Source: Prochlorococcus sp. AG-402-M15
GTDB taxonomy: Bacteria; Cyanobacteriota; Cyanobacteriia; PCC-6307; Cyanobiaceae
Direction: 5' to 3'
Assembly (NCBI GenBank): GCA_003216615.1
Contig: QCIP01000010.1
Coordinates: 1 to 64,000, forward strand
DNA: 64,000 bases
The notes under the pieces are model-generated. The model saw nothing but the letters and a program-made list of their open reading frames with translations. It was not told the origin of the DNA and ran no database searches. Made by a program: the position numbers and the translations under genes. Positions 1-9,116 of the stretch are shown in pieces; position 1 is the first letter of the stretch, and each line of letters starts with the position of its first letter.

Positions 1-2
1 CA

Positions 3-167
3 GGTTTTTTAGGATGTTTTAGTACATTTTCTTCTTTTATATATCAACTTTTTGTTTTACTTCAAAAGAAGAAATTTATTCGTTTATTTTTTCACTATAT
101 AGAAGTAATAGTTCTTTCTTTTCTTTTCTTTTTTTTAGGTTATTTCCTAATTAAAATTATTAAATGA
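3..167 (+). CDS. crcB: FluC/CrcB fluoride channel subunit, C-terminal part (cut by window start)
   Basis: Only the last 54 codons are in the window. They begin directly with GFLGCFSTFSSF, which matches the G-x-x-G-x-x-(S/T)-T-F-S-(S/T)-F signature of FluC/CrcB fluoride exporters, followed by a hydrophobic transmembrane stretch and a short lysine-containing tail. FluC proteins are small four-helix membrane proteins that work as dual-topology dimers and let fluoride leave the cell. The stop codon overlaps the ATG of the next FluC-like gene (ATGA at 164-167), so the two are probably translationally coupled. The start lies outside the window. Confidence 0.8.
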   Translation, partial: GFLGCFSTFSSFIYQLFVLLQKKKFIRLFFHYIEVIVLSFLFFFLGYFLIKIIK

Positions 168-493
168 GAATAAAAAGTTGTATTTATATTTTTCTAGCTT
201 GTTATGTAGCTACTTTTTTTAGGGTATTTATAAACAATAATTTTATTGTTTCAATAATTGGATCATTGTTTTTTGGTTTTGTTATTGCAAAAAGATTAAG
301 TTACTCTCAAGAAAAAATTATATTAAGTGGTTTTTTTTCTTGTTTCACATCATTTAGCGGATTTATATATTTTTTGTACAAAATTTTTAACCAAGGAGAT
401 TGGATTAAATTTATAATTTTTTGTAATCTAATAATTATCTTAAATCTATCCACAATGTATTTCGGGTTCTGGATAAGTAGAAAATTTACTTAA
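164..493 (+). CDS. crcB: FluC/CrcB-like fluoride channel, second subunit
   Basis: A 109-residue, very hydrophobic protein with about four predicted membrane segments. The signature GFFSCFTSFSGF is at residues 56-67. The first-helix glycines and the conserved Asn before the GS(L/F)xxG motif, which help line the pore in FluC, are poorly kept here (SIIGSLFFGF at 30-39). This subunit is therefore more divergent than its upstream neighbour. Paired, overlapping FluC genes are known to form heterodimers in other bacteria, where one subunit can degenerate. The ATGA overlap with the upstream gene supports joint expression in a fixed ratio. Fluoride export is inferred from the family. Confidence 0.75.
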   Translation: MRIKSCIYIFLACYVATFFRVFINNNFIVSIIGSLFFGFVIAKRLSYSQEKIILSGFFSCFTSFSGFIYFLYKIFNQGDWIKFIIFCNLIIILNLSTMYFGFWISRKFT

Positions 494-536
494 ATTTCTT
501 ATAATAGTGGTGTTACTTTGACAAGAGATTATATTT

Positions 537-1943
537 ATGAATGAAAATAATCTTGAAACGGTTACATCTTTAGCTTCAGATTTAAGTACTCGAGAAAATA
601 TTATTATTCAACTTGAAGAATTGCTGGTGGCAGGAAATTATGATGAGGCAAAGTTACTTTTAGAGCCTTCCCAACCTGTTGATATTGCAGATGCTATTGG
701 AAGTCTTCCACTAATATTGCAGGCTTTAGCATTTAGACTGCTAAAGAAAAATGAGGCAATCGAGGTTTATGAATATTTAGATCCAATAGTTCAGCAAACT
801 TTATTAGACAGACTGCGTTCAGGAGAGGTTTTAGAAATCGTTGAGAAAATGTCTCCTGATGATAGGGTTCAACTTTTTGATGAATTACCTGCAAAAGTTG
901 TACGAAAATTTTTGTCCGCTCTTAGTCCAGGTGAAAGGAAAGTAACAGCTGAATTACTTGGATATGAGCCTGAAACTGCTGGAAGATTAATGACAACTGA
1001 ATTCATAGACCTTAAAGAGATGCAAACCGCATCAGAGGCTCTTTCCCTAGTCAGAAAAAGAGCTCCATTTACTGAAACAATCTATAGCTTATACGTTACT
1101 GATAAAGAAAGACATTTAACAGGTATTCTTTCTTTGAGAGATCTAGTTACTGCTGATCCATCCAAGCCCATTGGAGATGTTATGACAAAAGATGTAGTTA
1201 ATATTTCTACTAATACCAATCAAGAAGAGGTCGCAAGAGCAATACAAAGATACGACTTCTTAGCGCTCCCAGTTGTTGATAAAGAAAAAAGACTTGTTGG
1301 AATAGTAACTGTTGATGATTTAATTGATGTCATAGAGCAAGAAGCAACAAGAGATATTTATGCGGCGGGGGCAGTTCAATCTGGAGATGAAGATGATTAT
1401 TTTCAAAGTAGTTTATTTACGATAGCTCGACGAAGAATTTTGTGGTTGTTAATTTTGGTTTTGGCAAATGGTTTGACCACAAAAGTAATAGCGATGAATG
1501 ATCAAATATTGAAAGAAATAGTTTTGCTAGCTGCATTTATTCCTTTGCTTATAGGAACAGGGGGAAATGTAGGTGCTCAAAGTTCAACTGTTGTCATAAG
1601 AGGTTTAAGTACTCAAAAATTAAAGTCTCTTGGTGCAATTAAGGCAGTAGTCAAGGAGGCAATAACAGGAGCTCTCTTGGGTGTATTGATGATGCTTGTA
1701 GTATTTCCCTTTGCTTGGTGGCAAGGAGAAGGTCCTTTAATAGCTTCTGCTGTAGGCATAAGTTTAATATCAATAACAACTTTGGCTGCTACAACTGGTG
1801 CTATTCTTCCTTTGTTATTTGACAGAATGAGATTAGATCCAGCCTTAATGTCTTCTCCTTTCATAACTACCGTTACTGATATTGCAGGTGTATTTATTTA
1901 TCTAAGTACTGCAAAATGGCTATTAAGCTCTTCATTTATCTAA
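537..1943 (+). CDS. mgtE: MgtE-type magnesium transporter
   Basis: 468 residues with the full MgtE architecture. An N-terminal helical domain (about 25-155) contains the run SPDDR and the motif YEPETAGRLMTTE at 143-155. A CBS pair (about 155-275) follows, then a linker helix and a five-helix membrane domain from about 300 to the end. The pore-domain motif GNVGAQSSTVVIRGL is at 343-357. MgtE is a Mg2+-gated Mg2+ channel in the plasma membrane; the N and CBS domains sense cytoplasmic Mg2+. The gene stands alone between crcB and a sigma factor. No Mg2+ riboswitch is evident in the short upstream gap. Confidence 0.95.
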   Translation: MNENNLETVTSLASDLSTRENIIIQLEELLVAGNYDEAKLLLEPSQPVDIADAIGSLPLILQALAFRLLKKNEAIEVYEYLDPIVQQTLLDRLRSGEVLEIVEKMSPDDRVQLFDELPAKVVRKFLSALSPGERKVTAELLGYEPETAGRLMTTEFIDLKEMQTASEALSLVRKRAPFTETIYSLYVTDKERHLTGILSLRDLVTADPSKPIGDVMTKDVVNISTNTNQEEVARAIQRYDFLALPVVDKEKRLVGIVTVDDLIDVIEQEATRDIYAAGAVQSGDEDDYFQSSLFTIARRRILWLLILVLANGLTTKVIAMNDQILKEIVLLAAFIPLLIGTGGNVGAQSSTVVIRGLSTQKLKSLGAIKAVVKEAITGALLGVLMMLVVFPFAWWQGEGPLIASAVGISLISITTLAATTGAILPLLFDRMRLDPALMSSPFITTVTDIAGVFIYLSTAKWLLSSSFI

Positions 1944-2043
1944 GTTCACTAGGTATTTATTCTCATTTTTGTAAATTTGTGGATTTTTTTGTTTAACTTT
2001 ACATTTCTTAATGGTATTGTTTACAAAACAACATTAAACTTTC

Positions 2044-3045
2044 ATGTCTTCTGAAACATTAAGTGAAAATAAATTAGCGACAATATCAAGTTTAAAAGCT
2101 AGTAACGATGTTGATCTTGTTAGATCATACTTGAGGGATATAGGTAGGGTTCCACTATTATCACACGAGCAAGAAATAACTCTTGGTAGGCAGGTTCAAG
2201 AATATATGCAAATTGAGAGAGCAGAATTAGAAATTATTGAATTAACAGGAGATAAACCAAGTACTGAGGAATTATCCAACAAATTAAATTTATCTGTTTC
2301 CATAATTAAAAAAAGATCGAGAGCTGGACAGAGGGCAAAAGAAAGAATGGTTGCAGCCAATTTAAGATTGGTAGTAAGTGTTGCAAAAAAATATACTAAA
2401 AGAAATATGGAATTATTGGATTTGATTCAAGAGGGCACAATAGGTCTTGTCAGGGGAGTAGAAAAATTTGATCCAGCTAGAGGCTATAAGTTTTCGACAT
2501 ATGCCTACTGGTGGATTAGACAAGGGATCACTAGAGCAATAGCTGAAAAAAGTAGGGCAATAAGACTTCCAATTCACATAACTGAAATGTTGAATAAGCT
2601 GAAAAAAGGTCAAAGAGAGTTGAGTCAAGAAATGTCTAGAACTCCAACAGTTAGCGAGCTTGCAAAATATGTAGAGCTCCCAGAAGAAGATGTTAAAGAT
2701 TTGATGTGCAAAGCTGGACAGCCAGTTAGTCTTGAAACAAAAGTTGGCGATGGTGAAGATACTGTTTTATTAGATTTACTTGCAGGTGGTGAGGATTTGC
2801 CAGACGAACAAATTGAGATGGATTGTATGAGAGGCGATCTACATTCTCTTCTACATCAATTACCAGATTTACAATGTAGAGTTTTAAGGATGAGATACGG
2901 GATGGATGGTGATGAGCCAATGTCTCTTACAGGTATAGGAAGGGTACTTGGAATAAGTAGGGATAGAGTAAGAAACCTAGAACGAGACGGATTGAGAGGT
3001 TTGAGAAGACTGAGTGATAATGTAGAAGCCTATTTTGTTTCTTGA
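2044..3045 (+). CDS. Group 2 sigma-70 family RNA polymerase sigma factor
   Basis: 333 residues. Region 1.2 is at about 24-50 (DLVRSYLRDIGRVPLL). Region 2 carries ANLRLVVSVAKKYTKRN (105-121) and FDPARGYKFSTYAYWWIRQG (142-161), the core-binding and -10-recognition/melting segments. Regions 3 and 4 follow, ending in a helix-turn-helix for the -35 element (about 293-320). The N-terminus is short and lacks the acidic region 1.1 of the housekeeping SigA, so this is a group 2 (RpoD-like, alternative) sigma factor of the cyanobacterial SigB/C/D/E type. I cannot say which one. Its 3' end overlaps the convergent alpha/beta hydrolase gene by 16 bp. Confidence 0.93.
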   Translation: MSSETLSENKLATISSLKASNDVDLVRSYLRDIGRVPLLSHEQEITLGRQVQEYMQIERAELEIIELTGDKPSTEELSNKLNLSVSIIKKRSRAGQRAKERMVAANLRLVVSVAKKYTKRNMELLDLIQEGTIGLVRGVEKFDPARGYKFSTYAYWWIRQGITRAIAEKSRAIRLPIHITEMLNKLKKGQRELSQEMSRTPTVSELAKYVELPEEDVKDLMCKAGQPVSLETKVGDGEDTVLLDLLAGGEDLPDEQIEMDCMRGDLHSLLHQLPDLQCRVLRMRYGMDGDEPMSLTGIGRVLGISRDRVRNLERDGLRGLRRLSDNVEAYFVS

Positions 3046-3944
3046 AGAAATTCACCAATTAACTTATTTGTTTTTTCAGGTTCTTCATCATGAGGGCAAT
3101 GGCCAGCTCCTTGAATTATATCTAACCTTTTAATATTTCTAAATTTTTTCTTCCAATCTTTTGCTTCATCTAAAGATTCCCAAGGATCTTTTTCTCCCCA
3201 AATCAATTGGATTGGAATATCAACCTTATTAAAAAGGTCTGTCGCAAGATAGTCATTAAACAAGTTAATAAAACCTCGAAATGCTTCTTTAGAGTTTTTC
3301 CTTTTAGAGGGTTGATATAGAATTTCGATTAATTCGTCATCGATATTTTTTCCAGAGGGGTAAGCTTGTTCAAGTATTTTCTTTATAACTTTTGGATTAG
3401 CAGCTCTTGTAAAAAGTGTATTGCTTATTATTCTTTGTCTTACCAACGTTTTTAATACGGGCCTAAAGAAATTCATTAAAATATCACTTTTTTTTAAACG
3501 TTTATCATCCATAGTTCTTTGAGCACAATCAATCAAAATGACACCTTTACAATCATTTTTGAGAGTTTCAGCAGCTTTTAATGCAATAACTCCACCAATT
3601 GAGTTCCCTACCAAATAAACAGGAGATTTTATTATCTCTGAACAAAATGATGATATTTGAGTACTCCATAAGTCAAATGAGTATTTAATTGAATTTTCTT
3701 TATAAGGTTCATAATTTAATAAAGCACTAGGCTGACTACTTTCTCCGAATCCTAGTAAGTCGATTGCATAGCAATTAAAAATTTTGCCGAGGTAATCTTG
3801 ATTATGTCTCCAATGTTTTTTTGATGCTCCAAATCCATGAACTAATAAAATATTTTTATTATTTTCGAAATTAGATTTTTTTGATAAAGACCATGAGATT
3901 TCCCAGTTTTTCCATTTCCAAGTTTTCGATTTATTAATTGGCAC
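3030..3944 (-). CDS. Alpha/beta-fold hydrolase
   Basis: 304 residues with the standard alpha/beta hydrolase triad. The oxyanion-loop HGFGAS is at 36-41, the nucleophile elbow GNSIGG has Ser115, an acidic residue lies in GEKDPW near the C-terminus, and the base His282 is in GAGHCPHDE. Substrate is unknown; such proteins include lipases, esterases and C-C hydrolases. A paralogue with the same HGFGAS...HWR and GHCPHDE motifs lies at 31514-32413. There is no signal peptide, so it is probably cytoplasmic. It is convergent with the sigma factor gene. Confidence 0.85.
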   Translation of the reverse strand: MPINKSKTWKWKNWEISWSLSKKSNFENNKNILLVHGFGASKKHWRHNQDYLGKIFNCYAIDLLGFGESSQPSALLNYEPYKENSIKYSFDLWSTQISSFCSEIIKSPVYLVGNSIGGVIALKAAETLKNDCKGVILIDCAQRTMDDKRLKKSDILMNFFRPVLKTLVRQRIISNTLFTRAANPKVIKKILEQAYPSGKNIDDELIEILYQPSKRKNSKEAFRGFINLFNDYLATDLFNKVDIPIQLIWGEKDPWESLDEAKDWKKKFRNIKRLDIIQGAGHCPHDEEPEKTNKLIGEFLQETK

Positions 3945-4033
3945 TTTGAATAAGCTATTAATTAAACTTTAATTCAAAAAAATAATATTTGGTTTTGATT
4001 AATTATTCTTAGGAAAGAAAAAAGTTTGATTTT

Positions 4034-5032
4034 ATGAAAAAGACTAGGGTAATATGTATTGGAGAGGCTTTAATAGACAGGATCAGGAATAAGTCAAATA
4101 AAGGATTTACAGATTTTTTGGGTGGTGCACCAGCTAATGTTGCTTGTGCATTAAGAAAATTAAAAATAGATTCAATATTTATTGGACGTATAGGAAGCGA
4201 TGATTTTGGAAAAAAACTTATTGCACAATTTAATGATTTGGAGGTTGGTTTAGATTTTTTGCAAGTAGATAATGATTCATCTACTCGCGTAGTTAATGTA
4301 GATAGAGATAAATTTGGAGATCGTTTTTTTTCAGGATTTGAACCAAGCTCTCATCCATGCTTAGCTGACGAAGTTCTTAGTAAGGAATCAATTAACAAAG
4401 AACTTCCAAATTTGGAGAAAATTTTTCTGGAAACAATATATTTGGTTACAGGGACGAATGTACTATCATCTCCAATATCAGCAGAAACTATTTTTTTTCT
4501 GCTTGAGATAGCCAAAAAATTTAAAGTCAAAATAATTATTGATTTGAATTGGAGAGAGGTTTTTTGGGATTATTCATGTTTTTCATCAGAAATTGGTAAA
4601 ACAGCGAGAGTTAAATTAATAAAAAAATTCCTAAATCATGCTGATGTTTTAAAACTTGCTAAAGAAGAGGCGACTTTGTTTTTTGAGCATGAGAATCCTT
4701 TACTAATATCTCATGAAATGCCCAAGAGACCAGATGTAATCATAACTGATGGAAAACAACCTGTTAATTGGTATATAAATGGATTTCAGGGAACCACCTC
4801 AACTCCTAATTCAGACAAAGTTGTTGACACTACTGGTGCAGGCGATGCATTTCTTGCCGGCTTAATATCAAAATTAATTTCTTCTGGCTATCCTTCAAAT
4901 AACTTCGAGATTCAAGATTGTATTAAATTCGCAAGTGTTTGTGGATTATTAACTTGTCTTGGTGAAGGTGCAATTGAACAACAACCAGATTATGAAAAAG
5001 TTAATAAATTTTTAGGATCTCTTATCTCGTAG
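4034..5032 (+). CDS. PfkB-family carbohydrate kinase, fructokinase-like
   Basis: 332 residues of the ribokinase/PfkB family. GEALIDRI is near residue 9, GGAPANVACALRKL near 30 forms the sugar-binding signature, and DTTGAGDAFLAGL near residue 262 holds the catalytic Asp and anion hole. The closest well-known relatives are bacterial and plant fructokinases (fructose + ATP to fructose 6-phosphate), which would fit sucrose turnover in a cyanobacterium. Sugar specificity cannot be read from the sequence. The 3' end overlaps the convergent tsaE gene by 43 bp. Confidence 0.85.
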   Translation: MKKTRVICIGEALIDRIRNKSNKGFTDFLGGAPANVACALRKLKIDSIFIGRIGSDDFGKKLIAQFNDLEVGLDFLQVDNDSSTRVVNVDRDKFGDRFFSGFEPSSHPCLADEVLSKESINKELPNLEKIFLETIYLVTGTNVLSSPISAETIFFLLEIAKKFKVKIIIDLNWREVFWDYSCFSSEIGKTARVKLIKKFLNHADVLKLAKEEATLFFEHENPLLISHEMPKRPDVIITDGKQPVNWYINGFQGTTSTPNSDKVVDTTGAGDAFLAGLISKLISSGYPSNNFEIQDCIKFASVCGLLTCLGEGAIEQQPDYEKVNKFLGSLIS

Positions 5033-5439
5033 TACCTTCCATTTTCTTTGCCGTAACTAATTTTTATTTTCCAGAAATTTTCAATAAAAGGTTCTATTAA
5101 TTCTGGCCATTCAATCACTAAAATAGCTTTGCTTTGCGATGCTTCTTCTTCTTCAGAAAAAAAAACCTCTTTTGCTGAAGAAATAGTCTCTAATCTATAC
5201 AAATCAAGGTGAATCAGCGGAATTTTTCCTGAATTGTAGTGATGTGATAAAGCAAATGTAGGGCTTGTAATATCTTCGGAGATAGATAAACCCTTTGCAA
5301 TACCTTGTACAAATGAAGTTTTTCCTGCCCCAATTGGGCCCTGTAGTAACACAATTGATTGTGGATTTAATTTTCGTGAGAGTTTTCTCCCTAAATTTAA
5401 AGTTTCTGTTAAATCCCGAACAAACACAAAATTACGCAA
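4990..5439 (-). CDS. tsaE: tRNA threonylcarbamoyladenosine biosynthesis ATPase TsaE
   Basis: 149 residues, the usual TsaE/YjeE size. The Walker A motif GPIGAGKT is at 34-41, SPTFAL at 59-64 and HLDLYR at 77-82; all are family hallmarks. A Walker-B-like VIEWPE segment lies in the C-terminal half. TsaE is the ATPase that works with TsaB-TsaD to put threonylcarbamoyl on A37 of ANN-decoding tRNAs. The coding region ends inside the 3' end of the fructokinase gene on the other strand (43-bp convergent overlap). Its start lies about 40 bp from the divergent ahcY gene. Confidence 0.92.
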   Translation of the reverse strand: MRNFVFVRDLTETLNLGRKLSRKLNPQSIVLLQGPIGAGKTSFVQGIAKGLSISEDITSPTFALSHHYNSGKIPLIHLDLYRLETISSAKEVFFSEEEEASQSKAILVIEWPELIEPFIENFWKIKISYGKENGRYYEIRDPKNLLTFS

Positions 5440-5478
5440 AAATCATTTATAGTTTAGATGAAAAAGTATTTACTGGAT

Positions 5479-6897
5479 ATGGTGATCGCAAATTCAACTA
5501 AAACCTCTATACCTAATTACGTAATTTCTGATATTTCGTTATCAGATTACGGGCGTAAAGAAATTAAGATTGCTGAAACTGAAATGCCAGGATTAATGGC
5601 TCTAAGAGATAAATATCAATCTGAAAAGCCACTTGAAGGTGCAAAAATAGCTGGAAGTCTTCATATGACAATTCAGACTGCAGTATTAATTGAAACTCTT
5701 GTTGATCTTGGTGCAAAAGTCAAATGGGCTTCATGTAATATTTTTTCAACCCAAGATCATGCTGCAGCAGCTATTGCAGATAAAGGAATTTCTGTATACG
5801 CAAAAAAAGGCGAGACTCTCGATGAATATTGGCAGTACACCCACTACATCCTTGATTGGGGTTCAGATTCTCCTAATATGATTCTTGATGATGGAGGGGA
5901 CGCAACTGGCTTATTGATACTTGGTAGTAAGGCAGAAAAAGATTTGTCTGTTTTAGATAATCCTAATAATGAAGAAGAAATTGCTTTATTTAATTCTATT
6001 AAGTCCAAGCTTCAAGTTGATGGTAGCTTTTACTCTAGAATTAAAAGTAATATTATTGGCGTCACTGAAGAAACTACCACCGGTGTTGCGAGACTTTATC
6101 AACTGCAAAAGCAAAATGCTTTACCTTTTCCTGCGATAAACGTTAATGATTCAGTAACTAAAAGCAAATTTGATAATTTATATGGCTGCAGGGAATCTTT
6201 AGTTGATAGCATTAAGCGTGCGACTGATGTGATGATTGCTGGTAAAGTTTCTCTAGTAATGGGTTTTGGTGATGTTGGTAAAGGTTCAGCCCAGTCATTA
6301 AGAGGTCTTGGTGCAATTGTAAAAGTTGCCGAAGTTGATCCAATTTGTGCTCTTCAAGCTGCAATGGAAGGTTATAGCGTAGTCACTTTAGACGATGTTG
6401 TTGAAGATATAGATATATTTGTTACGGCTACTGGTAATTATCAGGTAATAACCCATGAAAATCTTGTAAAGATGAAGGATGAGGCCATAGTTTGTAATAT
6501 TGGACATTTTGATAATGAAATTGATGTAGCTTCATTAAAAATTTATCCATGGGAAAATATTAAGCCTCAAGTAGACCATATAACTTTACCTAGTGGAAAC
6601 AAAATTATTCTTTTAGCAGAAGGTAGATTAGTCAACTTAGGCTGCGCAACTGGACATCCAAGTTTTGTTATGAGTAATTCTTTTACTAATCAAGTATTAG
6701 CTCAAATTGAACTTTTCAATAAGTCAGAGCAATATGCTAAAGAGGTTTATGTTTTACCAAAACATTTAGATGAAATGGTAGCAAGATTACATCTAGAAAA
6801 AATTGGTGCAAAATTAACAAAATTAACCAAAAAACAGGCTGATTATATTAACGTTTCTGTTGAGGGACCTTACAAATCAGAACTATATAGATATTAA
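5479..6897 (+). CDS. ahcY: Adenosylhomocysteinase (S-adenosylhomocysteine hydrolase)
   Basis: 472 residues from the Met at 5479; an in-frame ATG 21 bp upstream (5458) would add seven residues with no family similarity that I recognise, so I prefer the inner start. The protein shows the SAM-cycle hydrolase motifs [28 protein letters not shown], the NAD-binding loop [11 protein letters not shown], and the C-terminal [12 protein letters not shown]...[10 protein letters not shown], where the last Lys and Tyr help bind NAD. It splits S-adenosylhomocysteine into adenosine and homocysteine, removing the inhibitor of methyltransferases. It also carries the insertion typical of many bacterial and plant forms. 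Confidence 0.97.
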   Translation: MVIANSTKTSIPNYVISDISLSDYGRKEIKIAETEMPGLMALRDKYQSEKPLEGAKIAGSLHMTIQTAVLIETLVDLGAKVKWASCNIFSTQDHAAAAIADKGISVYAKKGETLDEYWQYTHYILDWGSDSPNMILDDGGDATGLLILGSKAEKDLSVLDNPNNEEEIALFNSIKSKLQVDGSFYSRIKSNIIGVTEETTTGVARLYQLQKQNALPFPAINVNDSVTKSKFDNLYGCRESLVDSIKRATDVMIAGKVSLVMGFGDVGKGSAQSLRGLGAIVKVAEVDPICALQAAMEGYSVVTLDDVVEDIDIFVTATGNYQVITHENLVKMKDEAIVCNIGHFDNEIDVASLKIYPWENIKPQVDHITLPSGNKIILLAEGRLVNLGCATGHPSFVMSNSFTNQVLAQIELFNKSEQYAKEVYVLPKHLDEMVARLHLEKIGAKLTKLTKKQADYINVSVEGPYKSELYRY

Positions 6898-6899
6898 GT

Positions 6900-7559
6900 T
6901 TGAGTTTGATTTTTGTGAATTTTCTTACTTCAATTCCGGACTATATTAGTTTGGCTGTTGAAAAGAATTCAACAATTGCATACCTTACAATTTGTTTGGC
7001 TATGTTTTTAGAAAATATAATTCCCCCAATTCCATCGGAAATAATAATGCCTTTGGGGGGGTTTTTTGTATATCAACAAAAATTAAATTTTTATATTTTA
7101 GTTTTTTGGGGTTTATTTGGAACGATCCTTGGAACTTTGCCTTGGTATTGCTTAGGTAGATTAGTAAATGAAAAAAGGCTTTCAAATTTTCTAGATAAAA
7201 AAGGAAGATATTTAGGAATTTCCTCGAATGACCTAATTAAAAGTAAAAAGTGGTTTGAAAAATATGGGGTTTCTTTAGTTTTTTGGGGAAGATTAGTGCC
7301 AGGTATAAGAACTTTAATTTCAGTTCCTGCTGGCATAGAACTTATGCCTTTAAGAAAATTTTTGATTTGGACTACATTTGGTAGCTTTATATGGGTCGCA
7401 CTTCTTACTTACGCAGGATATTTATTTGGTGAAAATTATCCAATTATTGAAACTTATTTAGATCAAATCAAATATGTTGTGAAGCCAATTTTAATTTTAA
7501 TTTTCATATACTTTTTAATAAAATTACTTTTTAGATTTATTAAAAAAAATAGAACCTAG
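6900..7559 (+). CDS. DedA-family membrane protein
   Basis: 219 residues with a TTG start two bases after the ahcY stop, so probably co-transcribed with it. It carries the DedA/SNARE-associated signature: ENIIPPIPSEIIMPLGG near 38-54 and FWGRLVPGIRTLISVPAGI in the middle, with Arg and Pro residues known to matter in E. coli DedA proteins. Four to five hydrophobic helices and a basic C-terminal tail are visible. DedA proteins act in envelope homeostasis; some flip lipid carriers such as undecaprenyl phosphate. The exact substrate is not known here. A run of seven Gs near 7055-7061 is read in frame. The stop overlaps the convergent ssb end by 4 bp. Confidence 0.88.
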   Translation: MSLIFVNFLTSIPDYISLAVEKNSTIAYLTICLAMFLENIIPPIPSEIIMPLGGFFVYQQKLNFYILVFWGLFGTILGTLPWYCLGRLVNEKRLSNFLDKKGRYLGISSNDLIKSKKWFEKYGVSLVFWGRLVPGIRTLISVPAGIELMPLRKFLIWTTFGSFIWVALLTYAGYLFGENYPIIETYLDQIKYVVKPILILIFIYFLIKLLFRFIKKNRT

Positions 7560-7927
7560 AAAGGAATTTCACTAGAGTTGCTGTTGTTAGAATATTGGTT
7601 ATTTTCAGACTCTTTTCGAGAGCTTAGTAAGTTTAGTCTATCTACCCTTACAACTGGTTTGTATCTATCTTCCCCAGTATTTTTATCTTTCCAACTATCA
7701 ATTTTAAAGCTTCCTGTAATTCCAATTAAAGATCCTTTTTTAACGTAATCTGCTGCTATTTGGGCTTGTTTGCCCCATATTTCTAAATTAAACCAGTCTG
7801 GTTCTTCGTCTCTGCTTCTTCTGTTAACTGCCAGTGTGAAATTAGCTACGATACTACCTGATTCAAAATATCTAACATCTGGTTCTTTACCAGCTCTGCC
7901 AACAAGGTTAATAGTGTTAATTTCCAT
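7556..7927 (-). CDS. ssb: Single-stranded DNA-binding protein
   Basis: 123 residues, one OB fold (about 1-105) starting MEINTINLVGRAGKEPDVRY, with FTLAVNR and WFNLEIWGKQAQ strands. It ends with a short Asn/Ser-rich linker and the acidic-hydrophobic tip SSEIPF, matching the DDIPF-like tail that recruits repair and replication proteins. The protein is shorter than E. coli SSB because the linker is reduced, as expected in a streamlined genome. It is divergent from mreB; the 132-bp gap between them must hold both promoters. Confidence 0.95.
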   Translation of the reverse strand: MEINTINLVGRAGKEPDVRYFESGSIVANFTLAVNRRSRDEEPDWFNLEIWGKQAQIAADYVKKGSLIGITGSFKIDSWKDKNTGEDRYKPVVRVDRLNLLSSRKESENNQYSNNSNSSEIPF

Positions 7928-8059
7928 GTTTTTTTTTTTTAATATTACTCATATTTTCATATTTTGCTCAAAGTTTTGCGTGCTATTCATAACTAAACAA
8001 GATAATTGTGAGAGCTTAACAAAAAATAGATATATTATTTAAAAAAAAGAATTCTTATT

Positions 8060-9112
8060 GTGATTTTTAACAGATTTAAATTTTCTAGAGACATTGGTAT
8101 AGATTTGGGAACCGCCAATACTCTCATACATGTTTCAGGAAAGGGAGTTGTTTTACAAGAGCCTTCTGTGGTGGCAATGGATTTAGAAGAAGGTATTCCT
8201 TTAGCTGTTGGTAAAGAAGCAAAGTTAATGCTTGGAAGAACACCTGGCAATATAAGAGCGGTAAGACCACTAAGAGATGGGGTGATTGCAGATTTTGATG
8301 CAGCAGAGCAAATGATAAAAACATTTATTCAAAAATGTAACGAAGGCAAGGGGATATTAGCCCCAAGAATAGTTATTGGTATTCCAAGTGGAGTGACAAG
8401 TGTTGAGCGAAGAGCAGTGAGAGAAGCTGGTTTAGCCGGAGCCAGAGAAGTTCACTTAATTGATGAACCTGTTGCAGCAGCAATAGGAGCATCATTACCG
8501 GTAACTGAGCCAATTGGTACTATGATAGTTGATATTGGTGGTGGTACTACGGAGGTTGCAGTATTAAGTTTGGGTGGAACAGTATTAAGTGAATCTGTTC
8601 GAATAGCTGGCGACGAGATTAATGAATCAATTGCCATATATCTTAAAAAAGTTCATAATTTAGTTGTTGGAGAGAGAACTGCAGAAGAAATTAAGATCAA
8701 AATTGGATCTGCATTTCCAGATAATGATTTTGATAAAACTACTTTAGAGGTTAGAGGTTTACATCTTTTATCTGGTCTTCCTAGGTCAGTAACTTTGACA
8801 TCTGGAGAAATAAGAGAAGCTATGGCTGATACACTTAGCAAAATAGTTGAAGCTGTAAAAAGAACTTTAGAGCGTACGCCCCCTGAACTTGCTGCAGATA
8901 TTGTTGATAGGGGCATTATGCTTGCAGGAGGTGGAGCTTTAGTAAGAGGTATTAATGATTTATTAAGCGATGAAACGGGAATTTTTACACATATAGCCGA
9001 AAACCCATTGCTGTGCGTAGTTAATGGCTGTGGTGAGGTTTTGGATGATTTTAAAAAACTTAAAAGAGTCGTTGATACTCCAGACTTTATAAGGAACGCC
9101 ATAAGAGATTAA
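8060..9112 (+). CDS. mreB: Rod-shape-determining actin homologue MreB
   Basis: 350 residues with a GTG start. The actin-fold nucleotide-binding motifs are clear: phosphate 1 [11 protein letters not shown] near residue 10, phosphate 2 [16 protein letters not shown], and the adenosine motif [13 protein letters not shown] in the C-terminal part. MreB polymerises under the membrane and guides lateral cell-wall synthesis with MreC, MreD, RodA and PBP2. It is the first gene of the mreB-mreC-mreD run; mreC begins four bases after its stop. rodA is also in this window, at 49723. Confidence 0.97.
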   Translation: MIFNRFKFSRDIGIDLGTANTLIHVSGKGVVLQEPSVVAMDLEEGIPLAVGKEAKLMLGRTPGNIRAVRPLRDGVIADFDAAEQMIKTFIQKCNEGKGILAPRIVIGIPSGVTSVERRAVREAGLAGAREVHLIDEPVAAAIGASLPVTEPIGTMIVDIGGGTTEVAVLSLGGTVLSESVRIAGDEINESIAIYLKKVHNLVVGERTAEEIKIKIGSAFPDNDFDKTTLEVRGLHLLSGLPRSVTLTSGEIREAMADTLSKIVEAVKRTLERTPPELAADIVDRGIMLAGGGALVRGINDLLSDETGIFTHIAENPLLCVVNGCGEVLDDFKKLKRVVDTPDFIRNAIRD

Positions 9113-9116
9113 TCCT

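Noticed and set aside
1985-2043. HLR1-like pair upstream of the sigma factor gene
   Set aside because: Two TTTACA-like elements occur but are too far apart for the known site.
7049-7068. Frameshift at the seven-G run in the DedA gene
   Set aside because: The reading frame and the DedA motifs are intact on both sides.
8653-9102. 149-residue ORF antisense to mreB
   Set aside because: A shadow of a conserved gene on the other strand, with low-complexity Ser/Ala/Leu content.
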